Below are positions 40,642 through 48,237 of a DNA stretch of 64,000 nt, one piece after another (positions within the stretch are counted from its first letter, which is position 1; each line of letters begins with the position of its first letter). The position numbers were made by a program, and so were the translations under genes. Origin of the DNA: Tritrichomonas musculus (taxonomy: Eukaryota; Parabasalia; Tritrichomonadida; Tritrichomonadidae); contig JAPFFF010000045.1 in the NCBI GenBank assembly GCA_039105265.1, positions 620,001 through 684,000 on the forward strand. Reading direction: 5' to 3'. The notes under the pieces were generated by a model. It was not told the DNA's origin. It searched no databases and saw only the letters and a list, made by a program, of their open reading frames with translations.

Positions 40642-41865
40642 AACTTCTTAAAGCATGTGAAAACGGATATCTTGACAAAGTTCGACAACTTCTTTCTGCC
40701 AAAGAAATTGATATCAACTGCAAAGACATTTGAATCCAAAATCATTCATATCATTCAAATCTAACATTTTTCATTATATTGAACAATTGAAATATTTATG
40801 GAATTTAACTCGAATATTTAATCGTACGCCGTTGATTTGGGCTGCATATAACGGTCATTCGGAAATTGTTGAAACATTAATCTCACAAGAAAATATTGAA
40901 ATCAACTGCAAAGACATTTGAATCCAAAATCATTCATATCATTCAAATCTAACATTTTTCATTATATTGAACAATTGAAATATTTATGGAATTTAACTCG
41001 AATATTTAATTATACGCCGTTGACTTGGGCTGCATATAACGGTCATTCGGAAATTGTTGAAACATTAATCTCACAAGAAAATATTGAAATCAACTGCAAA
41101 GACATTTGAATCCAAAATCATTCATATCATTCAAATCTAACATTTTTCATTCTATTGAACAATTGAAATATTTATGGAATTTAACTCGAATATTTAATTC
41201 TACGCCGTTGACTTGGGCTGCATATAACGGTCATTCGGAAATTGTTGAAACATTAATCTCACAAGAAAATATTGAAATCAACTGCAAAAACATTTGAATC
41301 CAAAATCATTCATAACATTCAAATCTAACATTTTTCATTCTATTGAACAATTGAAATATTTATGGAATTTTGAAATGAAATGATTTATAAGGCAGCCATT
41401 GACTACGCCAGAGGAAAAAATAATCGAGAAATTGTTGAACTTCTAACGAAAGGACCAAATCGACGAATGAAGAACTTAATTGAACGAAATAAGACACTTC
41501 ATCTCAAAGTTCAAAGACTTCTGCGAGCAGCACATTTGAGTAAGAACGAAGGAAGATCTCATCCATCGGAAAATCAGAATGAAACACGAGAGGCAAACGG
41601 TGACCTTCAGGAAGAACTGAAGAAGCTGAAGAAATATCTTTCAGCGCTGAACACGAAGGCAGAAGAAATCGAAATTGTCGACATCAACGAATTCGAAGAA
41701 GTTTCTGTGATTGGTGAAGGTGGCACATCAAGTGTGAAGGAAGTGATTAAGAGAGAACGATATGCGAAGAAAGAACTGAAAGAACTGAGCCATGAAAAAC
41801 GTCAGCGATTTCTTGCAGAATGTGAAACTCTGAGCAAACTTCATCATCCGTGCATCATGGCTTCT
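40629..41865 (+). pseudogene. Ankyrin-repeat / protein kinase (TKL-like) gene, broken
   Basis: The ATG at 40629 opens MSEQELLKACENGYLDKVRQ, an ankyrin repeat, and stops at TGA 40731-40733. Three further ankyrin repeats (TPLTWAAYNGHSEIVETLIS) follow, each interrupted by the same 86-base insert that begins with the stop, so the frame shifts in every unit. From 41380 the frame is open again: AAIDYARGKNNREIVELL, a coiled-coil linker, then a kinase N-lobe (VSVIGEGGTSSVKEVI; AKKELKELSHEKRQRFLAEC; LSKLHHPCIM). The kinase breaks off near 41865, after the helix-C region, where unrelated sequence begins. Intact relatives are ankyrin-TKL kinases of trichomonads. It cannot make an active kinase. Confidence 0.82.
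40732..41367 (+). repeat. 188-bp tandem repeat, three full units plus a partial
   Basis: Units start at 40732, 40920, 41108 and (partial) 41296 and are nearly identical. Each joins an 86-base insert (starting at or just before GAATCCAAAATC) to one 102-base ankyrin repeat. Only a few substitutions separate the units (for example CGT/TAT/TCT before ACGCCG), so the amplification is young. 188 is not a multiple of three. Confidence 0.92.
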
Positions 41866-42077
41866 TCTTCTTTAGGATATGTATATATCTCACATCCTAA
41901 AGACATGATGATTTTTGAATTCGTACGATTTTATAGAAGAAATGAACCTGAACGTGTAATGTTAGCTTCTATCAATGACTTCTTTAATCATCCGAATAAA
42001 AGATATCGCAAAGTACCAATTCGTAAGGGAAACACAAATAACAAATAAATGAATCAACATTAATGATGTTTTATTTT
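41866..42077 (+). other. Segment of uncertain origin next to the Maverick
   Basis: The frame continues from the kinase remnant to a TAA at 42046-42048 but no longer reads as kinase: FEFVRFYRRNEPERVML, then NDFFNHPNKRYRKVPIRKGN. The sequence after the stop (CATTAATGATGTTTTATTTT) resembles a Maverick intergenic stretch at about 61375-61393. It may be the edge of this Maverick or a remnant of another copy into which it inserted. Confidence 0.35.
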
Positions 42078-42168
42078 TGTACCCCCTGATGATGTTTTAA
42101 ATTCAAAAATAACAACAACGAAAAACAGAACTTTCAAAAATTTTTTATTTTTTTATCAGCAATTTATA

Positions 42169-42447
42169 ATGTCAAACCAAGCCGAAGCTGCGAGCACTCG
42201 CTGCCTCCGACAAACGGAGGAACAATTAAGCACCCTCATTAATAGAATCAATAAAAAGCTAAAAGGATGGAGACCCGCTTTAAAATACCTCTACGATAAT
42301 GATGATATCATAGATGAAGTACTAAAAGAGATAAATCACTTTATTAACCAGCTAAAGAAATTCAACGGTAGCTGCGAACACTCGCTGCCTCCGACGAACG
42401 GAGGACCTGAACAATTAATAGCTGAACTTGAAGAACTCATTTATTAG
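42169..42447 (+). CDS. Maverick small TIR protein (left copy)
   Basis: 92 residues, helical and charged (LSTLINRINKKLKGWRPALK; EVLKEINHFINQLKKF). It lies entirely in the terminal repeat, so an identical copy reads inward from the other end (63631-63909). No domain is recognised. The hairpin repeats fall within this frame in two different reading phases. A T-rich stretch (TTTTTTATTTTTTTATCAG) precedes the ATG. Confidence 0.55.
   Translation: MSNQAEAASTRCLRQTEEQLSTLINRINKKLKGWRPALKYLYDNDDIIDEVLKEINHFINQLKKFNGSCEHSLPPTNGGPEQLIAELEELIY
42204..42220. repeat. GC-rich hairpin 1 in left TIR
   Basis: CCTCCG-ACAAA-CGGAGG, a perfect 6-bp stem preceded by GCGAGCACTCGCTG. Mirrored at 63858-63874. Confidence 0.85.
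42388..42404. repeat. GC-rich hairpin 2 in left TIR
   Basis: CCTCCG-ACGAA-CGGAGG in a context (GCGAACACTCGCTG) nearly the same as hairpin 1. Mirrored at 63674-63690. Confidence 0.85.
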
Positions 42448-42664
42448 ACAATTCATTTAATTCATTCTCAAGCTGATGAACTTTATTTTTGAGGCTGTTG
42501 ATGTCTTCTATAAGAGACTCACGAACAGCGAGACCATCAGAGCCCAGCATTCCTGATTTGATATTGTTGAGACATTGTTTGTAATCATAACACTTTTCTT
42601 TCAATCCTCGTTTGATACGTTTTAATTCCGGTATTTCTTTCTTGTATTCTGTTAGTTCACTCAT
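42437..42664 (-). CDS. Maverick small coiled-coil protein
   Basis: 75 residues, nearly all heptad coiled coil (SLIEDINSLKNKVHQLENEL). Its C-terminal end lies in the terminal repeat and overlaps the end of the convergent 92-residue frame by 11 bases. Its start is 14 bases from the divergent ATG at 42679. The function is unknown; it may oligomerise. Confidence 0.5.
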   Translation of the reverse strand: MSELTEYKKEIPELKRIKRGLKEKCYDYKQCLNNIKSGMLGSDGLAVRESLIEDINSLKNKVHQLENELNELSNK

Positions 42665-42678
42665 TTAATAACAATTAA

Positions 42679-42912
42679 ATGTCTGTTATTAATCAAATGA
42701 GAACCGTTCATGATGATAAACACAAAAACTATTTTGATAGATTACAATTAACGATGCAAAAGAAGAGAACAAAAATAAACTCAGCTCCGACAGTGAAATG
42801 TTTTAAAGCTAAAGGTAATGTATTTCATGAACCACAGCCAAAAACGACTAAATCATTAAATCATCATGATTCACTTAATCATTCTGTGGTTGTCAGGAGC
42901 AACAACATTTAA
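42679..42912 (+). CDS. Maverick small basic protein
   Basis: 77 residues, Lys- and His-rich (QKKRTKINSAPTVKCFKAKG), with no recognised domain. It is divergent from the coiled-coil gene and its 3' end overlaps the next minus-strand gene by 42 bases. It could be a nucleic-acid-binding or structural peptide; support is limited to an open frame and its position. Confidence 0.4.
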   Translation: MSVINQMRTVHDDKHKNYFDRLQLTMQKKRTKINSAPTVKCFKAKGNVFHEPQPKTTKSLNHHDSLNHSVVVRSNNI

Positions 42913-43401
42913 AATGTATTCATTAATGACTTTTGATTGCTGATCAACAACATTTGAAAGCTTATTTATATGTTCTTCAAGTATTTTATTTTTATCGATG
43001 AGCTGTTTAATGATGATATCAACGTGAATCAACTTACTGTCAAACAAATCGCGAAGTTCATCGGTCTTGGTAGATATAACATCAACTGTTTCTCTTAGCA
43101 TAATAATATCAGCTGTGATATTGTCATTCTCGAGTGTTTTAGTGATTGTGTTCCCAACTTTCTTCAAATAAATGTCGCCGTCACATCGTTTACCGTCTTT
43201 GCAATTACGTTTAGTGATTTTGTATTCATTGCCGTCATTAGTGATGATTTTATAAATCTTGTTCAAATAGTTTGTCGTTTGTGATTTCATTTGATCAATA
43301 TTCTTTTGATAGAACAAATTGAACTCTTCAACTGATTTAAATACTTTAACTTCATTTCTGTTTTCGTTTATTATTTTAACTTCATTGATGTTATCATTCA
43401 T
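42871..43401 (-). CDS. Maverick coiled-coil protein of unknown function
   Basis: 176 residues. A compact middle part has two cysteines in NCKDGKRCDGD (about residues 66-76); the C-terminal half is coiled coil (IIIKQLIDKNKILEEHINKL; LSNVVDQQSKVINEY). A gap of 32 bases follows the 83-residue gene upstream on the same strand, so the two are probably transcribed together. It is possibly a virion or fibre-assembly component, by position next to the capsid gene only. Confidence 0.5.
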   Translation of the reverse strand: MNDNINEVKIINENRNEVKVFKSVEEFNLFYQKNIDQMKSQTTNYLNKIYKIITNDGNEYKITKRNCKDGKRCDGDIYLKKVGNTITKTLENDNITADIIMLRETVDVISTKTDELRDLFDSKLIHVDIIIKQLIDKNKILEEHINKLSNVVDQQSKVINEYILNVVAPDNHRMIK

Positions 43402-43433
43402 TTGAGTTTATGATAAAACGTTTATAGATATCA

Positions 43434-43685
43434 TTAAACTTTATCTAATATTGACTTACCAACCGTTCCAACTCGACCTGCCATACTTAAACCTGTATCA
43501 ATAGTGTCAATAACTTGACCGACGCCTGGAATGAATTTCGTTATCGGTTTAACTTTATCGATAATCTGTTTTCCGACATCAACGACTTTAGGGATGTTAT
43601 CAACAATCTTTGTTGCTACATCTTTGATTTTGTTTCCGAACTTCTTGAAACCGTTCTTTATCTTATTGAATATGCCTATACCCAT
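43434..43685 (-). CDS. Maverick small amphipathic protein (minor virion protein candidate)
   Basis: 83 residues, strongly amphipathic: an N-terminal basic helix (FNKIKNGFKKFGNKIKDV) followed by a glycine-containing hydrophobic stretch (ITKFIPGVGQVIDTIDTGLS). The pattern recalls membrane-active minor capsid proteins (pVI-like) of adenoviruses and small proteins of other Polintons, but similarity cannot be proved by eye. It is divergent from the capsid candidate gene, with 53 bases between their starts, so a shared promoter region is likely. Confidence 0.5.
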   Translation of the reverse strand: MGIGIFNKIKNGFKKFGNKIKDVATKIVDNIPKVVDVGKQIIDKVKPITKFIPGVGQVIDTIDTGLSMAGRVGTVGKSILDKV

Positions 43686-43738
43686 TTTTAAGAGTAAATA
43701 AAAGAGATAATATATTGATTCTTTTTATTAAATCATAA

Positions 43739-45559
43739 ATGTTATATCGTAATGAGAGATCACATAACCATCAAATCGAAACAGGAAATGTATTGCATGC
43801 ATTTGAAGAGATGCGTCATATGATTAACGTTAATGACGGAACACGTTCATTTTCATTCAGAACTGTTGACTGTCATGATCAGCCCGCACCGTTTACAGCA
43901 GGTCAATACTCACAAATCAGTTTAACTCATCCTGATCATTTCATAAGTGATGTTGACAAAGGATTTCTAACATTTCATGTCAAACTAGATTTACAGTTGA
44001 ATACCGATCTTGATAAATTGCGAACCATTGAAGACCCTCAACACTTCTACAAACTGTTTGTCGGTTTCAAATCATCAAATCAGTTGTTCGATCGTTTAGA
44101 GATTCTACATAATAATGTTAATGTCGGATATCAACAGAATGAATGTGTTCGTGAAGGTTTCTTATATTCTGCACTTAAACCAGAAACAGAAAAGAAAAGA
44201 CGTAGATTCGTTCATTCATTATGGGAGAATGTAAGTCAATATTCACAAACAATGGCAGGAACGTATGTAAATCTGATGAATTTCAAAGAGAACGGAAGAG
44301 CACAAGTTGAATTTGATTTAAACCTTCCGTTTGATGACTTACTAGCATTACAGGCATTTGATTTATTCCCTAACGGAATCATCGGTGATTTATCAATTCG
44401 TTTTCAAGTCAGCCCCGCTGGTCTTGTTTGGGCTGTTATTGATCCGTATGTAGTTGCTGAAACAAAAGCATTTCTCGAAGATGATGAATCTGTTTCTGCT
44501 GAATCATTAGATAAACTTCGTGATTTAAAGGTTCGCGGTAAACTTAAACGTCAATTCACACAAATCGGTAATGAAGCAACCATTCCTTCCGTGTTTGATC
44601 AAACACTTACAATCAAATATCAAAGAATACATGCCGGTAATCCTGTTGAGGAAGATGAAACACCAAAAGAAGTTGTATTTCATTACACAACTGATGATTA
44701 TGAGAAGTTTCATGTGAAAGAGTCTGATGTTAATAAAGGAACGTTTGCAGAAATGATTGCATCAGCTAATCCCGATGCTCCGTTAGCTCCGGGCGATGTT
44801 GTTAAAATCTTAGAAACAAAACATAAAGACATTGAATATTCAAACGGTGTTGCAACATTGACCTGCAATCAAATGACAATCACTCTTTGCAAATCAAACA
44901 TGCAGGGCTACGGTGTTTGTGAAGCAACACGTCAAGGAATTGAAAACATTTTGAGACAAGGTTTAATCATTCCTTCACAGAAGGTTGATTATCATGCATT
45001 TCCGATTGCTGCCGCCGCAAACGGAATCAAATCAACATTGAACATACCTTTGATTAACGTTACAACGATATCAGTTCTGTTTCCAAAGCATCATAATGAT
45101 TTGACTGTATTTGAAAACCCTGTTTATCAAAACTGTTATTTGAACATAGGCGGTAAGAACTTCCCTGACGAGAACGTAGATACCATCGGTGCAAGATTCT
45201 TTGAGAATCAATTGACTGCAGGTGATTTAGACGCAATTACACTTCAATGTACAAAGGAATTTGAAGATTCATTTACTATGCCAAAGAACGACTCACGAGG
45301 TAATCGATACAAAAACACTTTGTCTGATGCAACATCATTTGTATTCAATATTCAAACTGAAAGATCATCTGCAGGTTATTGTTATGATGGTTTAGACGGA
45401 GGTTTTGGTAATGTTCAAATTCAAATCAACGGTCAACCAATTCACACAGGTGTGAACGATACATATTATAATGTAAATGAAGAAGGTACAGTTCATCCGC
45501 CCCCTGTCAGTTATGTTTGTGCCGTGACACCTATTTTAGGCTGTCACTCGAAGGTTTAG
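43739..45559 (+). CDS. Maverick major capsid protein candidate (double jelly-roll type)
   Basis: 606 residues, rich in beta-strand patterns throughout. Near residues 193-220 there is a LPFDDLLALQAFDLFPNGII segment followed by a GDLSIRF strand. This resembles the proline-containing turn and strand that ends the first jelly-roll in Polinton and related capsid proteins. Length and position beside a small amphipathic gene and ahead of the integrase also fit. The expected product would form trimeric capsomers. The assignment rests on length, context and this local pattern, not on a profile search. The frame is open throughout. Confidence 0.65.
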   Translation: MLYRNERSHNHQIETGNVLHAFEEMRHMINVNDGTRSFSFRTVDCHDQPAPFTAGQYSQISLTHPDHFISDVDKGFLTFHVKLDLQLNTDLDKLRTIEDPQHFYKLFVGFKSSNQLFDRLEILHNNVNVGYQQNECVREGFLYSALKPETEKKRRRFVHSLWENVSQYSQTMAGTYVNLMNFKENGRAQVEFDLNLPFDDLLALQAFDLFPNGIIGDLSIRFQVSPAGLVWAVIDPYVVAETKAFLEDDESVSAESLDKLRDLKVRGKLKRQFTQIGNEATIPSVFDQTLTIKYQRIHAGNPVEEDETPKEVVFHYTTDDYEKFHVKESDVNKGTFAEMIASANPDAPLAPGDVVKILETKHKDIEYSNGVATLTCNQMTITLCKSNMQGYGVCEATRQGIENILRQGLIIPSQKVDYHAFPIAAAANGIKSTLNIPLINVTTISVLFPKHHNDLTVFENPVYQNCYLNIGGKNFPDENVDTIGARFFENQLTAGDLDAITLQCTKEFEDSFTMPKNDSRGNRYKNTLSDATSFVFNIQTERSSAGYCYDGLDGGFGNVQIQINGQPIHTGVNDTYYNVNEEGTVHPPPVSYVCAVTPILGCHSKV

Positions 45560-45613
45560 AATACGTTGATGATGAAACGCCAAAAGGTTCGCAAGCTAAT
45601 GAATAAATAAACT

Positions 45614-45657
45614 GATTTCGATTGAAGGTTAAAATTACCCCTTTCTATATCTCTTTT
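45614..45657 (+). promoter_or_regulatory. Maverick intergenic block, copy a
   Basis: TTTCGATTGAAGGTTAAAA then TTACCCCTTTC, between the capsid candidate and integrase genes. It is closest to the reverse complement of copy d (61019-61049). Confidence 0.7.
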
Positions 45658-45752
45658 CATTTTTGTGATTCTTTGACTGTTCCGTTCATGAGCGGTATTT
45701 GAAGGATCAAAACAAAAAGGCTTCATTTTAGTCTTTTATTTTTGCGATCAAA

Positions 45753-46862
45753 ATGAATGAATACATCGAAGACACAGCGAGTACACGCAGCTACAAAGAA
45801 TCAATTAATTATCCTTTCAAATCTAAATACAAGTACATCAAAGACACAAACATTAAAACCGAGCCATACATACCGGATTTCCGATTGAAAACAGTAAAGA
45901 AACTATCAAAACCTGACTTCTCATTTGAGCCTCATTGTTGGGAAATGGATATAATGTTTGCATTAAACAAAGCTTATCTCGTCCTAATCAATGTAAACAC
46001 CAAATACTTAATTGTTGAACCAATTGATTACAAATCTGAGTTAACTATAATCAAAGTAATTGATAAACTAGTCAATAAAAGGAATATCAGAATCGAAACA
46101 ATTAAATGTGACGGTGAACCGGCTTTTATATCAAATGCATTCAAAAGTTATTGCAACGGTGAAGAAAGATACCAATCAAACAAACCGTCAATTAAATTCA
46201 AAGCTCCTAACAAAATAAAGTTAATCATTGATGATTCACATTTCACGAATGCACATAAATGTGTTGATGCAGTAATCAGAACATTACGAAACGCTTTCGG
46301 TCAGTCACAACAACGAATGACAAACAATGTATTGATACAACAAATGGTTGAATGGTACAATAACACACCTCATTCATCTCTTCGTTTATTGAATCCTTTA
46401 TACACATCATTTGACGAAGAAACCGATGAATACCTTGACAAACGACAATCAAAATACATTTATCTAACACCTCAACAGATGCAAGACGACCGCGACTTTG
46501 AATGGCAATACATAAGAGCGAAATCAATGCAATTGAAAGAGATTCAACAAAAACAACGATTTAAAGGTCTTCTATCATATAAACCCAAAAATATAATACT
46601 CATTCACACCGATTACGGAAAAACAGAAAAGAAACATGAAAAGCGAAGAAGAGTATTTAATGAACTCGCTGAATTCATTTGCTATGAGTCTGGAAACGTT
46701 AAATGTAAACTATTAAATCCTTTGCGTCAAACTAACAAAACACTGAAGAATAAAACAATAATAACAGTTCCTATCATGTACACAAAATATGTTTGTTCAT
46801 CAATAGATGCTTTGAATGATGATTATAAAATATTCTTTTTGGCTTATAAAAACGCAAAATGA
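45753..46862 (+). CDS. Maverick retroviral-type integrase (rve family)
   Basis: 369 residues. The catalytic core shows the first acidic strand WEMDIMFALNKAYLVLINV, the second at TIKCDGEPAFIS, and an rve-like third block with VDAVIRTLRNAFGQ and WYNNTPHSSLRLLNPL. This is the c-integrase of Mavericks, which is thought to join the linear element into host DNA with about 5-6 base target duplications. The C-terminal 120 residues are basic and could bind DNA or chromatin. A T-rich TTTTATTTTTG motif lies 8-18 bases before the ATG. The next gene overlaps by ATGA, suggesting coupled expression. Confidence 0.88.
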   Translation: MNEYIEDTASTRSYKESINYPFKSKYKYIKDTNIKTEPYIPDFRLKTVKKLSKPDFSFEPHCWEMDIMFALNKAYLVLINVNTKYLIVEPIDYKSELTIIKVIDKLVNKRNIRIETIKCDGEPAFISNAFKSYCNGEERYQSNKPSIKFKAPNKIKLIIDDSHFTNAHKCVDAVIRTLRNAFGQSQQRMTNNVLIQQMVEWYNNTPHSSLRLLNPLYTSFDEETDEYLDKRQSKYIYLTPQQMQDDRDFEWQYIRAKSMQLKEIQQKQRFKGLLSYKPKNIILIHTDYGKTEKKHEKRRRVFNELAEFICYESGNVKCKLLNPLRQTNKTLKNKTIITVPIMYTKYVCSSIDALNDDYKIFFLAYKNAK

Positions 46863-47209
46863 AAGCTAAACAAGCAATCACAAAACGATACTATCACACA
46901 CAAACAAAAGATTTTAATCTTCCTGATGATTTCGTTTATAGTCGCAACAAGAAGTATATTGTTGTTCAGTATTGCGGGGCTGTTGTCAATCAACATATTG
47001 TCGGTGATTTAATGGTTCATTCAGATATAGTTGAATTCATGCCTTTCTGCGACCATTTCATTATGCTTGCTAACAGAAGACAAACCAAATACCGTAAATA
47101 TGAGTGTCTGAACAACACAAAGAAAGAATATCATTTATGGTTCACAGACATGAAAGGAAACGTTATTGAACCTGAATCATTTATATTCAGTTGTTTATTA
47201 ATTTATTGA
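46859..47209 (+). CDS. Maverick small beta-rich protein
   Basis: 116 residues, overlapping the end of the integrase gene by four bases. Strand-rich, with a tail (YHLWFTDMKGNVIEPESFIF) that recalls the final strands of jelly-roll minor capsid proteins; that is a weak, by-eye resemblance. No other motif is recognised. Confidence 0.5.
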   Translation: MKAKQAITKRYYHTQTKDFNLPDDFVYSRNKKYIVVQYCGAVVNQHIVGDLMVHSDIVEFMPFCDHFIMLANRRQTKYRKYECLNNTKKEYHLWFTDMKGNVIEPESFIFSCLLIY

Positions 47210-47222
47210 AGTATCAAAGAAT

Positions 47223-48200
47223 ATGTTTAATAATCTCGGTAATTTGTTTAAAACAAAGGAACAAATCGAGAAAGAAGAACGAGAGAAAGCTATACGTATA
47301 CAAAGACAGAAAGTCCGAGAACGGGCACGTGATATAAGAAATAAAGCATTTGAACAGCAACAGATTGGAAACGCAAACGCACAATTATTTCGGGCACAAG
47401 CAAATGCATTGAAAACTCAATTACCGCCGAGAAATAATTTACTGAATTACCAGAAACAAACAAATGACTTAGTATTAGATGAACAACAGGAATATAATGA
47501 TTTTCGTTTGAAAAGAAAGCTTCAAGATTATCAATATGTTAACCGAGACCAGTATATCGATGATATGCAAGATGAATACCAGAAGACGAAACATGTTCGT
47601 TTCGGAAATCAACCACCACCACCGCCACCACAAATGAATCAATTTAATCAACCGCCACAAACACCAACATACTCAATACCTGTTATCAATTCACAGCCAC
47701 AAACACCACCACAAACAAAGAAACCGATGCACTTTGCTGATGCAACTACATCACCGTATATGAAAGATTTCGGGACATCTCCTTTCAAATCACCGCAACA
47801 AACAAATAAGTTTGCTAATGCTGCGACATCTCCTTTCAAATCACCACAAAATGAAGAAGTATCATTTGCAAATGCGAAAGTTTATCATGTATCTTCTTCA
47901 TCTGACGACGATAATGATAACCCGCCAATAAAGTACGGATGGATTGCTTTCAGTGATGATGAATCACCTCAACCGTATTCAGTGAGAAAAACGTTTTCAT
48001 CTTCATCTGATTCAGTACCTTCTGATTCGTCTTCCGATACATTCCCTAATGGTTCACCAAAAAATAAAAAACAAAGTAGCCCAAAACATAGACGTAGTAA
48101 AAAACAAACGAATTCACAACCGTTTCCAATACATAATGATTCTTTAAATACTGCGGGCAGTGACTCAACGAGAAGGAGAAGGAGAAGAAGACCTTCATAA
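47223..48200 (+). CDS. Maverick proline/serine-rich protein with basic tail
   Basis: 325 residues. An N-terminal charged helix (KEQIEKEEREKAIRIQRQKV) is followed by Pro/Gln-rich sequence, two copies of a TSPFKSPQ element (about residues 190-220), Ser/Asp-rich stretches and a C-terminus of consecutive arginines (about residues 317-323). Mostly disordered. A basic-tailed, repeat-bearing protein between the integrase and the next cluster could be a core or DNA-condensing virion component, by analogy with adenoviral core proteins; this is inference. Confidence 0.5.
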   Translation: MFNNLGNLFKTKEQIEKEEREKAIRIQRQKVRERARDIRNKAFEQQQIGNANAQLFRAQANALKTQLPPRNNLLNYQKQTNDLVLDEQQEYNDFRLKRKLQDYQYVNRDQYIDDMQDEYQKTKHVRFGNQPPPPPPQMNQFNQPPQTPTYSIPVINSQPQTPPQTKKPMHFADATTSPYMKDFGTSPFKSPQQTNKFANAATSPFKSPQNEEVSFANAKVYHVSSSSDDDNDNPPIKYGWIAFSDDESPQPYSVRKTFSSSSDSVPSDSSSDTFPNGSPKNKKQSSPKHRRSKKQTNSQPFPIHNDSLNTAGSDSTRRRRRRRPS

Positions 48201-48237
48201 AAATAAAATCATCAAATAATCATTAATTTATTTTTAT

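Larger units (their letters stand above)
42078..42490 (+). repeat. Maverick left terminal inverted repeat
   Basis: It begins TGTACCCCCTGATGATG and matches the reverse complement of 63588-64000 to its inner end at GATGAACTTTATTTTT. It contains a whole small frame (42169-42447), the 3' end of the next gene, and two GC-rich hairpins. Confidence 0.92.

Noticed and set aside
40731-40817. 86-base insert as a spliceosomal intron
   Set aside because: No GT start or trichomonad-type ACTAACACACAG end is found at its borders.
40732-41367. CRISPR-like array
   Set aside because: The repeat units are contiguous 188-base duplications of coding-plus-insert sequence with no unique spacers.
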